A stretch of 64,000 nt of DNA from assembly GCF_900497805.2 (NCBI RefSeq), contig NW_020954585.1:38539920-38603919 (forward strand). Reading direction: 5' to 3'. This document shows, piece after piece, positions 46,691 through 57,949 of this stretch. The notes under the pieces were generated by a model. That model was not told where the DNA came from, searched no databases, and worked only from the letters and a program-made list of their open reading frames with translations. Made by a program: the position numbers and the translations under genes. The DNA is from Vombatus ursinus (taxonomy: Eukaryota > Chordata > Mammalia > Diprotodontia > Vombatidae). Position 1 is the stretch's first letter, and each line of letters begins with the position of its first letter.

Positions 46691-47464
46691 AAGTATAAAT
46701 ATGACTTTGGAGCAGAAGATTAGCACCCCTTTAAGCTTCACGTGAATTTCAAAATTCTAGAACAGGGATAGACAAACTATGGTCAGTTTCTAGAATACTC
46801 ATTTTGGGTACATTTGTGTTTTTAGTTGACTGATGACTCTCTCTCACACACACACATGAAATTACAAATATTATATCATAAGGAATTTTAAAATTTCAGA
46901 AATTCACTAAGTTATTAGCAAGTACAAGTCATTATAGATTTTACAGTGCCTTGCAAGAGAAAAATAGCAAGGGACAGGCTATAGCTGCCATTCTGTCTAG
47001 GGTAATTAATTTTATTCCAGGTTCTAGCAACTTCTTTAGTCCTGAGTACCACCCACTGAGCTAAAAAACAACTACAACAACAAAGGCCCATAGAAGTCTA
47101 CATGTCACTGATTGTTCTGGTCAGCCTTAAATAGCAGCAAGAGAAATCAGTAGAGGTAGAAGGGAGAAAAAGCATAAAACAATAGAAGTGTCAAAAAGGA
47201 AGAGAAATGAAGTCTTTGAAGAAAAGCTCATCTGGTGAAAAATAGTGGTGATACATTACCAATTGGCTCAAATGCTATTCATTCACATTTATAGGCTATG
47301 TGGCTAATCTTTGGTTCATTCAATATTTAACTGGATATGCATTATGTAATATTTTTCTGCTATCAACACATTAGCTCATAGGTATCTTTTTTCAAAATGA
47401 TTATGCCGTAAGATTTATTTTAGTACTTTAATACCAAGGAGAAATTGTAGTATATTTAATCACT
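46691..47464. other. No recognisable feature
   Basis: Unique-looking sequence. Confidence 0.45.
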
Positions 47465-47625
47465 GAACCAGAAATCCAACACAAGATTTGTTTCTGGCTT
47501 TTCTGTTGGCTAGTTATGTGATGTTAATGGAGCTACTTAAGCTTTTTGGGTCTCAGTTCTTTCATGTGTAGAATGATGATGTTGGTCTAGATATCCAATG
47601 GTCCAAAGTCATACGAAAAATTTTC
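47465..47625 (+). mobile_element. MIR/THER-type SINE
   Basis: Sense: 'gctagttatgtgatgttaat', 'ctcagttctttcatgtgtag', 'aatgatgatgttggtctaga'. Confidence 0.55.
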
Positions 47626-47634
47626 ACATAATGT

Positions 47635-48225
47635 TAAGAAGTGGAAGGGACCTTTGAGGTCATATAGTTCAACCCCTCTTGTTTTATAGATAAAGAAACT
47701 AAGGACAAGTGTGAAGAAGTGACTTTTTTAAATAGTATTTTATTTTTTCCAGTTTTACATAAAGGCAAATTTTAACATTTATTTTAAAAAAATTAATTCC
47801 AAATTTTCTCTATCTCACCTCCCACCTCAATAAAAAGGTAAGAATTTTAAATAGGTTATATACACACATATTTCCATTTTATTCATGTTGTGAAAGAAGA
47901 AACAGACCAATAGAAAAAAAAACATAAAAAAGATAAAGAATGTAAAAAAATAGCATGCTTTAATCTGCATTTAAACTTCATAAGTTCCCTCTGTGGATGT
48001 GCATAGCATTTTCTGTCATGAGTCCTTTGAAATTGTTTCAGATTATTATATTTCTGAGAAGACATAAGTTATTCATAGTTGATCACCACATTGCTGTTAC
48101 TGTGTACAATGTTCTCCTGATTTTGCTTACTGAAGAAGTAACTTTTTGCAGATCATATGATTAGTTAGTGGCAGAGTTGAGATGGCTCCCAGCTCTCAAA
48201 ATCTGATTTAATGCTTACTTGAGAG
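47635..48225 (-). mobile_element. MIR/THER-type SINE split by an L1 end
   Basis: Left half: 'agtggaagggacctttgagg', 'tcaacccctcttgttttat', 'gataaagaaactaagg'. Right half from 48148: 'gcagatcatatgattagtt', 'agtggcagagttgagatggc'. The two halves join into one SINE if the L1 piece and one TSD copy are set aside. Confidence 0.75.
47729..48130 (-). mobile_element. L1 3' end, 5'-truncated, with TSD
   Basis: Antisense L1 3' end: 'gcatgctttaatctgcattt', 'ttctgtcatgagtcctttg'. TSD 'tgaagaagtgacttttt' (47712-47728) and 'tgaagaagtaacttttt' (48131-48147), 16 of 17 equal, inside a MIR/THER SINE. Confidence 0.88.
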
Positions 48226-48244
48226 ACAACTACTGAATGCAAAT

Positions 48245-48410
48245 TTAATTATGTGAATATTTATTAACACCTTTATTACGTGCCAGGCATTGTGCTAGTC
48301 ACTAGGGATACAGTAACATTTAAATAACTCCTGACCATAAGAAGTTTACTTCTATAGGAGGAAACAACATGTATACAGATAAATAAATACAAAATATGCA
48401 CTGCTACTTT
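48245..48410 (+). repeat. Ancient interspersed repeat fragment
   Basis: 'tattacgtgccaggcattgt', 'gctagtcactagggatacag', 'ctataggaggaaacaac': the clearest head of the family in this window. Confidence 0.65.
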
Positions 48411-48424
48411 TGGATCAATGCTAT

Positions 48425-48560
48425 CTCTTTCACCTCTAAGTCCCCCTGGCAAATCATTCAATTTTCTAGACCTAAGTTTTCTCATCTAAGTAAGGGAGTT
48501 GGATGAGCTGATTTCTAAGGTTCTTTCCAGCACAAATGTTCTATGAGTCTATGAGCTTTA
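48425..48560 (+). mobile_element. MIR/THER-type SINE fragment
   Basis: 'ctggcaaatcattcaatttt', 'ctaagttttctcatctaag', 'ggatgagctgatttctaagg', 'ttctttccagcac'. Confidence 0.6.
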
Positions 48561-48765
48561 ACTATACAATTGCTTCTATAAATATGGTACAATCTCTGTT
48601 ATTGATAGCATATGCATTCCAACACGATTTACCAACTTCTTTTACTTCACATAAGAGAAGTCAGCCATTTTTATAGCATCTACTTTGAGCAATGCAATTG
48701 TTTATATGTTCTGGTCCAAGGTGAAAGCCCTATTAACAAACTCATTTTGTTTGTTTGTAATAACA

Positions 48766-48858
48766 TGTTGTGTCAAACAGCAGTGCTTCAGACTTCCTTT
48801 CAGCAAGAAAGGAAATTCTTAGTGATCTGGGTTCAATATTGATCAGGGGTAATTCGAA
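48766..48858 (+). repeat. Inverted repeat, left arm (93 bp)
   Basis: Pairs with the reverse complement of 49861-49953: 88 of 93 positions equal by my count, no gaps. Four of the five differences are transitions. The arm begins 'tgttgtgtcaaacagcag' and contains 'cttagtgatctgggttcaat'. I do not recognise it as any repeat family. No TSD is evident outside the two arms. Confidence 0.9.
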
Positions 48859-48868
48859 ATTACCCCTG
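48844..48868. repeat. 25-bp palindrome at the inner end of the left arm
   Basis: Exact 11-bp arms 'caggggtaatt' and 'aattacccctg' around a 3-base centre. The first arm is shared with the large inverted repeat; the second is not. Confidence 0.95.
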
Positions 48869-49119
48869 TTCCACCAATATCTATAATGAAAAGAAAAATT
48901 CTCAAAGCAGTCTGTGACAACTCAACCCAACGGAATTTGCCATCTTGCCTGTGACATCTTTCTGAAGTGAAATTGTTATGATTGTTTTATTTAAAACTTT
49001 AAAAACAGTATCGTTGGAATAGAATCCTCTAAATTTCAGTCATGTGTATGTCTTTTTATTTTGTTGAAATATTGCATGATTGTACTTCAAAACTAAAGTA
49101 GTATGGAAGGAAGGAGAGA

Positions 49120-49400
49120 AGAAGTGTGGTGTAGTAGAAAGTGTGTTGCATCCTAAGACCAGAATTTGAGTCTGGGCCTCAGATGCCTTATTTGTAAAAT
49201 GATGCATTTGTATCAGAGGACCTCTAAAGACTTATCTAGCTCAATTTTTTTGTTCCTATCATATAATGAATCCAAACTATGATAATTATTGCCTATATAA
49301 CCTTGGGAAATTTGTTTAATTTCTTTGGACCTGTTTCCTTATGTGTAAAATGAAGGTTTTGGATAAGATAACCTCTGAGATCCTGACTGAGATTCCAACT
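49120..49400 (+). mobile_element. MIR/THER-type SINE fragments
   Basis: Two sense pieces: 49120-49260 ('gtggtgtagtagaaagtg', 'gggcctcagatgcc', 'ttatttgtaaaatgatg') and 49300-49400 ('accttgggaaatttg', 'ttccttatgtgtaaaatgaa', 'aagataacctctgagatcc'). They lie in the loop between the inverted repeat arms. Confidence 0.5.
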
Positions 49401-49860
49401 GAATCTATTGTAATTGGTGTCCATGTTTTGACTTCTCTCCTATTTGTATTTTTGTTATTTTCCCCCTGGCCCTGGAGGAAAGAAGAATAGATGGGGGATG
49501 GAGAAGGCCTCCCTTGGCTTCCAGTGTTTATAGTTCCTGCCTCTGCTAAGGCCTCTGCTAAGTAAATTATTGCTCCCTGAACTCCTTCCACAACTTGTGG
49601 TGTAAATATTACTGTGCCCCAGGTACCTCAAAAGAAAAAAAAAGGTTAAGTAGGAGATGATTTGACTGGGAAAAACATCTTCAGTTTTTTTTGTTTTACT
49701 TTCTTTATTATGTTCAATAAACTATGTGATCATTGAAAGTTGATTGCTTATACTATATAGAAAGAATAGGAGTGACCTAGTAAGTTTCCTTTCCAAGTAT
49801 GGGGTGGGGGGAGGTAGAACCAGAGAATTACCTATAGTTCTCCAATATTTAGAGTCATAT

Positions 49861-49953
49861 TTCTAATTACCCCTGATCAATATTGAATCCAGATCACTAA
49901 GAATTTCCTTTCTTACTGAAAGAAAGTCTGAAGCACTGCTGTTTGGCACAACA
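49861..49953 (-). repeat. Inverted repeat, right arm (93 bp)
   Basis: Reverse complement of 48766-48858 with five mismatches. The loop between the arms is 1002 bp. Confidence 0.9.
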
Positions 49954-50214
49954 GGCAGTTGGTATGTTGTATACCTATCCAAGAAAAGATCTATGTAGGA
50001 ACATAAGGGTGGTCTTCCCTACAAGTTAATTAATTAATAAAGTGACAGCCTGCTTTTCTGTGGGCTATCAGCAAGCAGAACACAAGCCAGGTTGGGGTTG
50101 TGCTGCTAATGCAGTACCACAAATGTCACTTGAAATAATCATCTAATGCACAGTTTGTGAATTAAATTTATAACTTTCCATTCTTATTAGTGTATATTAA
50201 AGCAAGTGTTGAGA

Positions 50215-50525
50215 TCCCATTTTTGCTTTTCAGAATATTTGCAAATTTTAGAAAATTATTTGACTTCTCTAGGCCATAGTTTTCTCCTCTATAAAATGAT
50301 GGGTATGTACAAGATGATCATTAAGGTTCCTTCTAGTTCTAGCAACCTAAGAGTGAGTGAAATGAGGTGGATGGGAATGTGGTGTAATGGGAGTAATTGG
50401 TGTCAAAGAACCTGAGTTCCTACCACACTATATGAATAAGCTTTAGCAAGTGACTTAAATTTTCTGTGCCTTTGTTGCTTCATTTATAAATTGAGGACAT
50501 TGTTCTTCTAACTATAAATTTATGA
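50215..50525 (+). mobile_element. Two MIR/THER-type SINE fragments
   Basis: 50215-50350: 'gacttctctaggccatagtt', 'tctataaaatgatgg', 'aaggttccttctagttctag'. 50360-50525: 'gtggtgtaatgggag', 'agaacctgagttcc', 'gcaagtgacttaaattttc'. Confidence 0.6.
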
Positions 50526-51989
50526 TATTTTCAATCACTCTTCCACCTGTCTTCCCAATCCACCTCATGCTCCTTTAGATAATTAAATTCTACATCAACA
50601 ACTCTGTTCTTTATAGGAGGAGACCCCCTCTCTCCACCTTTTTGAAAAATTATCTTCAGGAAATGTGAAAAGCTGTAAGGAAACCCATTCTCCCTCACCA
50701 CACATTCACATTTCTTCTCCAAAAACATGCTTTCCTCACTTAAGTTGAGCATGGGAAAAGGGCAGCCAATTTAAGTCATTTTGTCTCTTTCTTTCAGTGT
50801 ACAAGGTCATTAATTGCTGTGGGGACCTTCCTAAACCCTCGCCTGCTGATGGGGTGAGAACTCTATTGTTAAATGTATTATGGCAGGGCTGTCTTTGGAG
50901 ATTGCCTGCTTGATTGCTTTGTACAGGCCCACTGGCACACAGCAATTAAAATCCATAGACCTTTATAACCCTTCTGATGTTTTATGGGCCTTTTTGTGTC
51001 CTTTGGTATGGTTTACCATTTGTGTGTTTCCCACTGGATCTTCCTTTCAGAATTCTAAGCGGGAAGGTTTTTTTTTTCTTTCTTTCTAAGAGTGATAAAG
51101 CTAGTTATACATCATGTGAAAGGTTAATGAATATTTTCAAAAAAGAGCATATGTTTTAAGTCAGAGGGTGAAAGTTACAGTAAAGAACAATTATGTAAAA
51201 TCTAATAACATTTCCCCCAATCTTACCACAGTTGCTTCTTAGAAAACCTAACCAAGCAAGACAGTTCTTGGTTTCAGAAACAGCTTCAAATTGGAAATGT
51301 TGTCATTTCCTCCTCTCCCTAAGCAAGTGACTTCTCATTTTTTTGGAACAGCCCACATGAAGCAACTGAAGAAAAAAAATGAAAATATCTAACTGGGTTG
51401 ACTCTGGGGCTGTATGTGTAAGCACACACAGATATTCCCTACTCTTTGCAGTATTGAAAGGGGAACTGGAAGAACTTGAAAAACTTGGGACCTCTGTGCT
51501 ATCAGGGCTTTCTGACATCTCTAGGCTGTGAAGTATGCTCTAATGTAATGTTGTGGGAGATAGAGGGGAGAAAATGAGTAATAGTGGGGCCAAGGGAAAA
51601 TATTGCAGCCATGCCTCACCAGATGGTTAAGAGGTCCCAAGACACCTGTTCCTCCCCTGTTCCCAGAAACTCCACCCACAGCCCTCCCAGCCTTAGATTA
51701 CAAATCATTAGACATTTCTTGGTGCCCTCAGCTATCTGAAATTGTAATTGCTTTCTTCCCCAGTACACCTTCTTGGCTTCTCTTTTTTCTGTTCCCTTTT
51801 TCCATTCCCTTCCTTGGGATCCAATCCTCCCAAGTCAAAAGATATTTAGAAATATTCATTGGAAAAATGATTTATAGAGTTTAAAAGTTAATTGTATATT
51901 GCCTTGAGCTCTTTGAAAGTAAAGTATTACCAAAATTTATTGAGTTTTAGTGCATATGCTATATAAAGTATGGAATAGAATCATATAAA
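50526..51989. other. No recognisable feature
   Basis: Slightly more GC-rich unique DNA (around 50800-51840). Open frames of 60-93 codons on both strands, none with a recognisable domain. Confidence 0.45.
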
Positions 51990-52199
51990 ATATTTTTTTT
52001 TAACCTGGGGTCCATGAACTTATTTATGTGTTATTTTAATATCTATATTTTAAAGCAATTAGTTTCTTTTATGATCCTATGTGTTTATTTTATACATTTA
52101 AAAACATTATTCTGGGAAGGACTCCAAAGGTTTCATCATCTGCCAAAAGGGTCCATCACACATACACACACACACACACACACATACAGACAGAGACAA

Positions 52200-52238
<39 letters not shown>

Positions 52239-52252
52239 TTAAGAATCCTTGA
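51990..52252. mobile_element. hAT-type DNA transposon remnant
   Basis: 'aacctggggtccatgaactt', 'agcaattagtttcttttatg', 'atcctatgtgtttattttat', 'catttaaaaacattattctg', 'ggaaggactccaaaggtttc' and an end reading 'ttaagaatccttg'. These match a widespread mammalian non-autonomous hAT ('ggttcttaacctggggtcc' termini). A compound microsatellite has grown inside near the right end. Confidence 0.55.
52157..52232. repeat. (CA)n-(GACA)-(GA)n compound microsatellite
   Basis: CA run 52157-52186, transition, then GA run 52203-52232. Confidence 0.93.
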
Positions 52253-52324
52253 TCTAAAAGTTGCGTACTATGTGAAATAATGTGAAATTGAGAAAAATAA
52301 CAATGCTTTCCTAGATGAATTAGA

Positions 52325-52530
52325 TTTATTTGGAAGCCAGGCTACTCTAGAAGGAATATTAGATTTGGGTTCATGAGGGCTGTGTTCAAATTCCAGCTCT
52401 GTGACTTGCCACTGCTCTAATCATGAGCAAGGCATTTAACCTCTCTAGATTTTAATTTCTTCATTTCTAAAACTAGGAGGTTGGATTAATGACCTCAAAA
52501 TTCCAGATCTAAATCTATGCTCAGGCTGTA
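52325..52530 (+). mobile_element. MIR/THER-type SINE
   Basis: 'gtgttcaaattccagctctg', 'gacttgccactgctctaatc', 'taacctctctagattttaat', 'aggttggattaatgacctc'. Confidence 0.65.
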
Positions 52531-52559
52531 AGTCACTAAATAGATATTCCTCTTCCCCC

Positions 52560-52765
52560 CAATAATGATAATTTACATTTATGTAGTGCTTTAGGGTTCT
52601 TAAAGGTATTTAATCATAATAGTCCTTTGACATAAGTAGAAGTATTATTAATCTAATTTCACAGAGGAGGAAATTGGGCCTCCTGTTTTCCTCACTCAGC
52701 TAGTAAGTATTGGTGTCAGAGTTCAAGCCCCAAAATTGCTGGCTACAGCATTTCTTTCCATAACC
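52560..52765 (-). mobile_element. MIR-type SINE
   Basis: Antisense: 'tgtagtgctttagggttc', 'tttcacagaggaggaaattg', 'ctcagctagtaagtattgg', 'gtcagagttcaagcc'. Confidence 0.6.
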
Positions 52766-52869
52766 TCTTAGTTTATCTAAAAATAAAACAAAACAAAAAA
52801 CCTTTCTCTTCTATGGAGCAAGAGATTATACACTATCATATATGCATATATGTCTGGAAGTATCTTTGT

Positions 52870-53125
52870 TGATCAGACTTTGTGATTTGGCCAGAGTAGC
52901 CCTGGATTTTTATGATCAGCAAGATAAAGGCCCTGATATTGGGAAAGATTGCAGACAAAAGGAAAAGGGGATGGCAGAGGATGAGATGGATTGATAGTGT
53001 CATGAAAACAATGAACATGACCTTGGACAGGCTTCAAAATGTAGTAGAGGATAGAAGAGCCTGGTGTGGCATGGTCCATGGAGCCATAAAGAGTCAAACA
53101 CAAATGAACAAGTGAACAACAGCAA
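52870..53125 (+). mobile_element. RTE/BovB-type LINE, 3' end with ORF end
   Basis: The frame 52912-53115 reads LILGKIADKRKRGWQRMRW, then DRRAWCGMVHGAIKSQTQ. This is the C-terminus of the RTE-clade (BovB-like) ORF: BovB itself ends with 'RRGRQRMRW...DREAWRAAVHGVAKSRT'. A stop follows at 53113-53115, and the short tail 'gaacaagtgaacaacagc' ends in AAC-type units, typical of RTE. 5'-truncated. The open frame of 67 codons survives, but the endonuclease and RT are absent. Its 3' end resembles that of the CORE-SINE at 59566. Confidence 0.88.
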
Positions 53126-53847
53126 TGTCATTTCCAAGCAAAGGCTTCCAGCAAAATAATCCATGAAGACTGCTTTTGGTTCAAGTAGAGCCACCACCTG
53201 TTGCCACAATGTTTAGTGACACATACAGCATTATAACCTACAATACATATTCTGAGTTTTAACTGGGGTTAGTGATAGTTCTAAGTAATATCATTTAGAC
53301 ATATGTCTACAACTACAAGCTGTCTCAAAGCATGTAGTTAGCCCTGTCCCTTCAGAACAAGGGCTGGGCATGAAGGCAGAGAGTCTCCTTCACTTTCTAC
53401 ATATTTCAAAAGAGACCTCCCCAATATTTTCTGACTGTCATCACAGTCTAAAGTTCAGTCTACCTTCAATCAAGATGGGAAGTACTAAACACCCTTTTGT
53501 CCTCACTCCTTATCCAAGTCTTAACCATCCAAGTCTGAGTGATCAGAATGATAGAAACATTATTTAAAAATCTGCCTCCTTCCAACAGAGATACCTTATC
53601 TTTTCTTATCTATTGATTCAAGAGGCCAAAGCTAGAAGAACAGAGTCAGTAGGCAGAGGGTAGTAATGCATGTAGATTTTCTTCAGGTCAGCAAGCTGTC
53701 AAGATTATTTCATCGAGTTATACAAATAGTTTTTGGCTATAGGTAAAATTCCCCTATTGTACAATAGGTATATTTATGGATACTTTGTATTGACTATTGA
53801 ATATTGACTACTTTTGTTAAACATTTTAGAAATCTGTGATTTCCAAA
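53126..53847. other. No recognisable feature
   Basis: Unique-looking sequence. Confidence 0.45.
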
Positions 53848-53989
53848 GGAGAGATTAATAAAATTGAAATTAAGGAAGCTATTGAGCTAATAAATAAAAC
53901 TAATAGTTGGTTTTATGAAAAAAAAATAAAACAGATAAACCTTTGGTTAATTTGATTTTTTTAAAAGAAGAAAACTAACTTATCAGCAT

Positions 53990-56650
53990 CAAAAGTGGAA
54001 AGGAAGAATTCCTCACCAATGAATGGGAAATTAAAACAATAATTAGGAGCTATTTTGCCCAAATATATGCCAACAATCTGATAATCTAAATGAAAAGGGT
54101 GAATATTTACAAAAAATATAAATTACTCAGATTAACAAAAGAAGAAATAAAATACTTAAATACCCCATTTCAGAAAAAGAAAGTGAACATGCCATGAATG
54201 AACTCCCTAAGAAAAAATCACCAGGGCCAGCTGGATTTGCAAGTCAATTCTACCAAACTTCTAAAGAACAATTAATTTCAATACTAGATAAACTCTCTGG
54301 GTAAAAAAGATAAAGGAGTCTTACCAAATTATTTTTATGATACAAATATGGTGCTGACACTGAAACTGGGAAGAGCCAAAACAGAAAAAGAAAATATAGA
54401 CCAATTTCCCTAATGAACATCTATGCAAAATTTTAAATAAAGTATTCGCAAAGAGATTATAGCAATTTATCATGAGGATAATACACTATGACCAGTTGGA
54501 ATTTACCAGGAATGCAGAGCTGGTTCAATATTAGAAAAACTATCAGCATAACAGACCATATCAATAACAAAATTAACAGAAAACACTTGATTATCTCAAT
54601 AGATGCAAAAAAAAAACCTTTTGACAAAATACAATAACCATTCCTATTAAAAAAAAACACTAGAGAACATAGGAATAAATGGAGTTTTCCTTAAAATGAT
54701 AAGGAGCATCTATCTAAAACCATCAATAAGCATTATAGTTAATGGTGATATGCTAGAAGCATTTCCAATAAAATCAGGAGTGAAACAAGGATGTCCATTA
54801 TCACCACTGTTATTCAATACTGTATTAGAAATGTTAGCTTTAGCAATAAGAGGAGAAAAAAATTGAAAGAATTAGAATAGGCAATGAGGAAACAAAGCTC
54901 TCACTCTTTGCAGATGAAATAATGGTATACTTAGAAAAGAATATTTGAAATAATTAACAACTTTAGCAAGGTTATAGGATATAAAATAAACCCTCATAAA
55001 TCATTTCTATATATTGCTAACAAAGTCCAGCAGCAAAAGATAGAGAAATTCCATTTAAAATAACTCTAGACAATCTGAAATATTTGGAATCTACTTACTA
55101 AGAAAAACCCAGGAACTATATGAACACAATTACAAAACACTTTTTACCCAAATAATATTAGACCTAAATAATTGGAAAATATCAGTTGCTCATGAGTAGG
55201 TCAAGTTAATATAATAAAAATGACAATTGTATCTAAATTAATTTACTTATTCAGTACCATACCAATCAAACTGCCAAAAATATTTCGGAGAGCTAGAAAA
55301 AAATAATAATAGGATTCTTCTGGAAGAACAAAAGTTCCAGAATATCAAGGGAATTAATGAAAAGAAGTGCAAGGGAAGGTGGCCTAGCCATACCAGATCT
55401 TAAATTGTATTATAAAGCAGCAATCATCAAAACTATTTAGTACTAGCTAAGAACTAGAGTATTGTTGGAGCAGCTAGGTGGCACAATGGATAAGAGCACT
55501 GGCCCTGAAGTCAGGAGGACCTGAGTTCAAATATGGCCTCAGACCAAACACTTGACATTAGCTGTGTGACCCTGAGCAAGTCACTTAAACCCAATTGCCT
55601 AAAAAAAAATAGAATGGTGGATCGGTGGAATGGATTAGGTAAACAAGACACAGTAGTCAATGACTATAGTAATCTACTATTTGATAAATCCAAAGACTCC
55701 AGCTTCTGGGAAAAGAACTCACTATTTGACAAAAACTGCTGGGCAAACTAAAAAATAGCATGGCAGAAACTAGGCATAGATCAACATATTACACCATATA
55801 CCAAGATAAGGTCAAAATAGGTACATGATTTAGACATAAAGGATGATATCATCAACAAATTAGGGGAGGAACAAATAGTTTACCTGTCAGATCCATGGAG
55901 AAAGGAAGAATTTGTGACCAAACAAGAGATAGAGAACATAACAAAATGCAAAATGGATAATTTTGATTACGTTAAATTGAAAAGTTTTTGCACAAGACAA
56001 GCCAATGCAACCAAGATTATAAGGGAAGCAGAAAGCTGGGAAATAATTTTTATAAGTGGTATCTCTGATAAAGGCCTCATTTCTAAAAATATACAGAGAA
56101 CTGAGTGAAATTTATAAGAATACAAGTCATTCTCCATTTGATTAATGGTCAAAGGATAAGAAAAGGCAGTTTTCAGATGAAGAAATTAAAGCTGTCTACA
56201 GTCATATGGAAAAAAATGCTCTAAATCACTATTGATTAGAGAAATGCAAATTAAAACTACTCTGAGGTACCACATCACACCTTTCAGATTGGCTAACATG
56301 ACAAAACAGAAAAATGATAAATTTTCAAGAAGATGTGGGAAAATTGAAACATTAATGCATTGTTGGTGGAGTTATGAACTGATCCAACCATTCTGAAGAG
56401 TGATTTGGAACTATGCCCAAAGAAAGGGCTATCAAATTGTGCATACCCTTTGATCCAGCAATACCACCACTAGGTTTGTATCCCAAAGAGATTATAAAAT
56501 GGGAAAGGACCCATGTGCACAAAGATATTTATAGCAGTTCTTCTTTTGGTTGCCAAGAACTGGAAACTGAGGGGATGGCCATCAATTAAGGAATGGTTGA
56601 GCAAGTTGTGGTATGTGAATGTAATGGAATACTATTGTGCCATAAGAAAT
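53990..56650 (+). pseudogene. L1-G ORF2 remnant (RT and C-terminus)
   Basis: Recognisable blocks: [20 protein letters not shown] (54210), the '[10 protein letters not shown]' block (54792), KLSLFADEIMVYLE (54894, where the second catalytic Asp of FADD is Glu), GGLAIPDLKLYYKAAIIKT (55378), then after the SINE DNFDYVKLKSFC (55955) and SDKGLIS (56069), and finally FDPAIPPLGLYPKE (56448). All match mammalian L1 ORF2 in order. Multiple stops and frame changes; not functional. Confidence 0.9.
55467..55610 (+). mobile_element. Marsupial tRNA-derived SINE inside L1-G
   Basis: 'ggagcagctaggtggcacaa' head, box B 'gagttcaaatatgg' (decayed), 'gtgtgaccctgagcaagtca', A-tail 55601-55609. Both flanks ('aactagagtattg' and 'aatagaatggtgg') resemble the same L1 segment, so a diverged TSD of about 12-14 bp is likely. 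Confidence 0.9.
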
Positions 56651-57199
56651 GATGAGCAGTCATATTTCAGAAAAAAAAAACTTTGAAAGGCTTACATGAA
56701 CTGATGTGGAGTGAAATGAGCAGAACCAGGAGAACATTGTATATAGAAACAGCAACATTGTACAATGACCAACTTTGAGAGACTTAACTTTTCTCAGCAA
56801 TACAATGATCTAAGACAATTTCAATACTCATAATGTAAAATGCTATCCACATACAGAGAAAGAACTATGAAATCTGAATGCAGATCAAAGCATACTATTT
56901 TCTCTTTTTTTGTTGTTGTTTTTGTCTTTCTTTCTTATGCTTTTCCCTTTTGTTCTTATTCTTCTTTCACAACATGACTAATATGGAAATGTGTTTAATA
57001 TGATTATATATGTACAGCCTGTATCAGATTGCTTGCTGTGTTGGGAAGGGGGGAGGAAAGGGAGAGAGGGAGAAAAAAATTGCAATTTGAAGTTTTTTGC
57101 AAATGAATGTTAAAATCTATCTTTCCATGTAATTGGGAAAAAATAAAATACTATTAAGTGGGTAAAAATAAGAAAAAAAATAAAAATATCTGATTTCAT

Positions 57200-57410
57200 A
57201 GAGTCGCAGTATCATAGCACCAGGAAATCATAGATCTAAAGCTGGAACAGTTCTTAGGGGCTATTTAATCCAATTCTTATTTTACAGATGATGGAACAAG
57301 GGACTTAGATGTCTTGTGCCTTGCCTAGGGTAAACACATAGAGAGTATAAGAACTGGGATTTGAATACACGTCCTCCTGTACCAAGCCACCTCATCAATA
57401 CATCATGGAA
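57200..57410 (-). mobile_element. MIR/THER-type SINE
   Basis: 'atagatctaaagctggaac', 'aatccaattcttattttaca', 'gatgatggaacaagggac', 'ctgggatttgaatacacg'. It follows the L1-G tail directly. Confidence 0.65.
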
Positions 57411-57949
57411 ACAATTATTAAGATAAGCTGATTAAAGTCCATAACTCATTTGTGCTGGCTGACTTCTAACAAATTCCTTCTCCTTTGTGTCCTCATGGAG
57501 TGAAGATGACCTTTTTTTGTATTATCAAGGGCTATGGCAGCTGAGCGTAGGCTTTTCAGGATTCTGTCAAATTGAACAGGTGTAGAGTTTGGTTCTGACA
57601 ATAGATTGTATTGACTTTATAAGGGCCAATCTAGCCAAGTATGTTGAGGTTCATCTAAAACAAGTTCACCACTGGGTATGAATCCTTTGGTAATCATTAT
57701 TGATAAAATAAACAGATATACAAGATGACACATAGTTCTTTGAAGCCTACTTTCACTTGCTCCTTATGGAGCTTATAATGAGCAAATGCAAGAAGACCAC
57801 AATAAAGATACTTATAACTTATGCTAATAAATATAGACATAGACATACATAGGTATCAACATACATACCTACATATTTAAATGTAACAACTGCTTCAATA
57901 GCCCTTCCGCATAGAGATTGTAAATGCATTTCCATCCATCTATCCATTG
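57411..57949. other. No recognisable feature
   Basis: Unique-looking sequence, with short CATA runs near 57835-57880. Confidence 0.45.

Larger units (their letters stand above)
53848..57185 (+). mobile_element. L1-G: 3' part of an L1 with nested SINE
   Basis: 5'-truncated L1. It starts in the linker between endonuclease and RT ('gaaattaaggaagctattga') and contains nearly all of the RT, the C-terminal part of ORF2, the 3' UTR and the A-rich end ('aataaaatactattaag', then an A-rich tail). The 3' UTR shows 'gcagaaccaggagaacattg' and 'tcttctttcacaacatgac', the marsupial L1 end. A SINE interrupts ORF2 at 55467. It is one of the better-preserved L1s here, consistent with a fairly young age relative to L1-D/E. 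Confidence 0.92.

Noticed and set aside
52014-52280. 88-codon frame with His-Thr and Arg-Glu repeats
   Set aside because: Translation of the CA/GA microsatellite inside a hAT remnant.
55914-56108. 64-codon frame as a separate small protein
   Set aside because: It is the 'DYVKLKSFC...SDKGLIS' part of L1-G ORF2.
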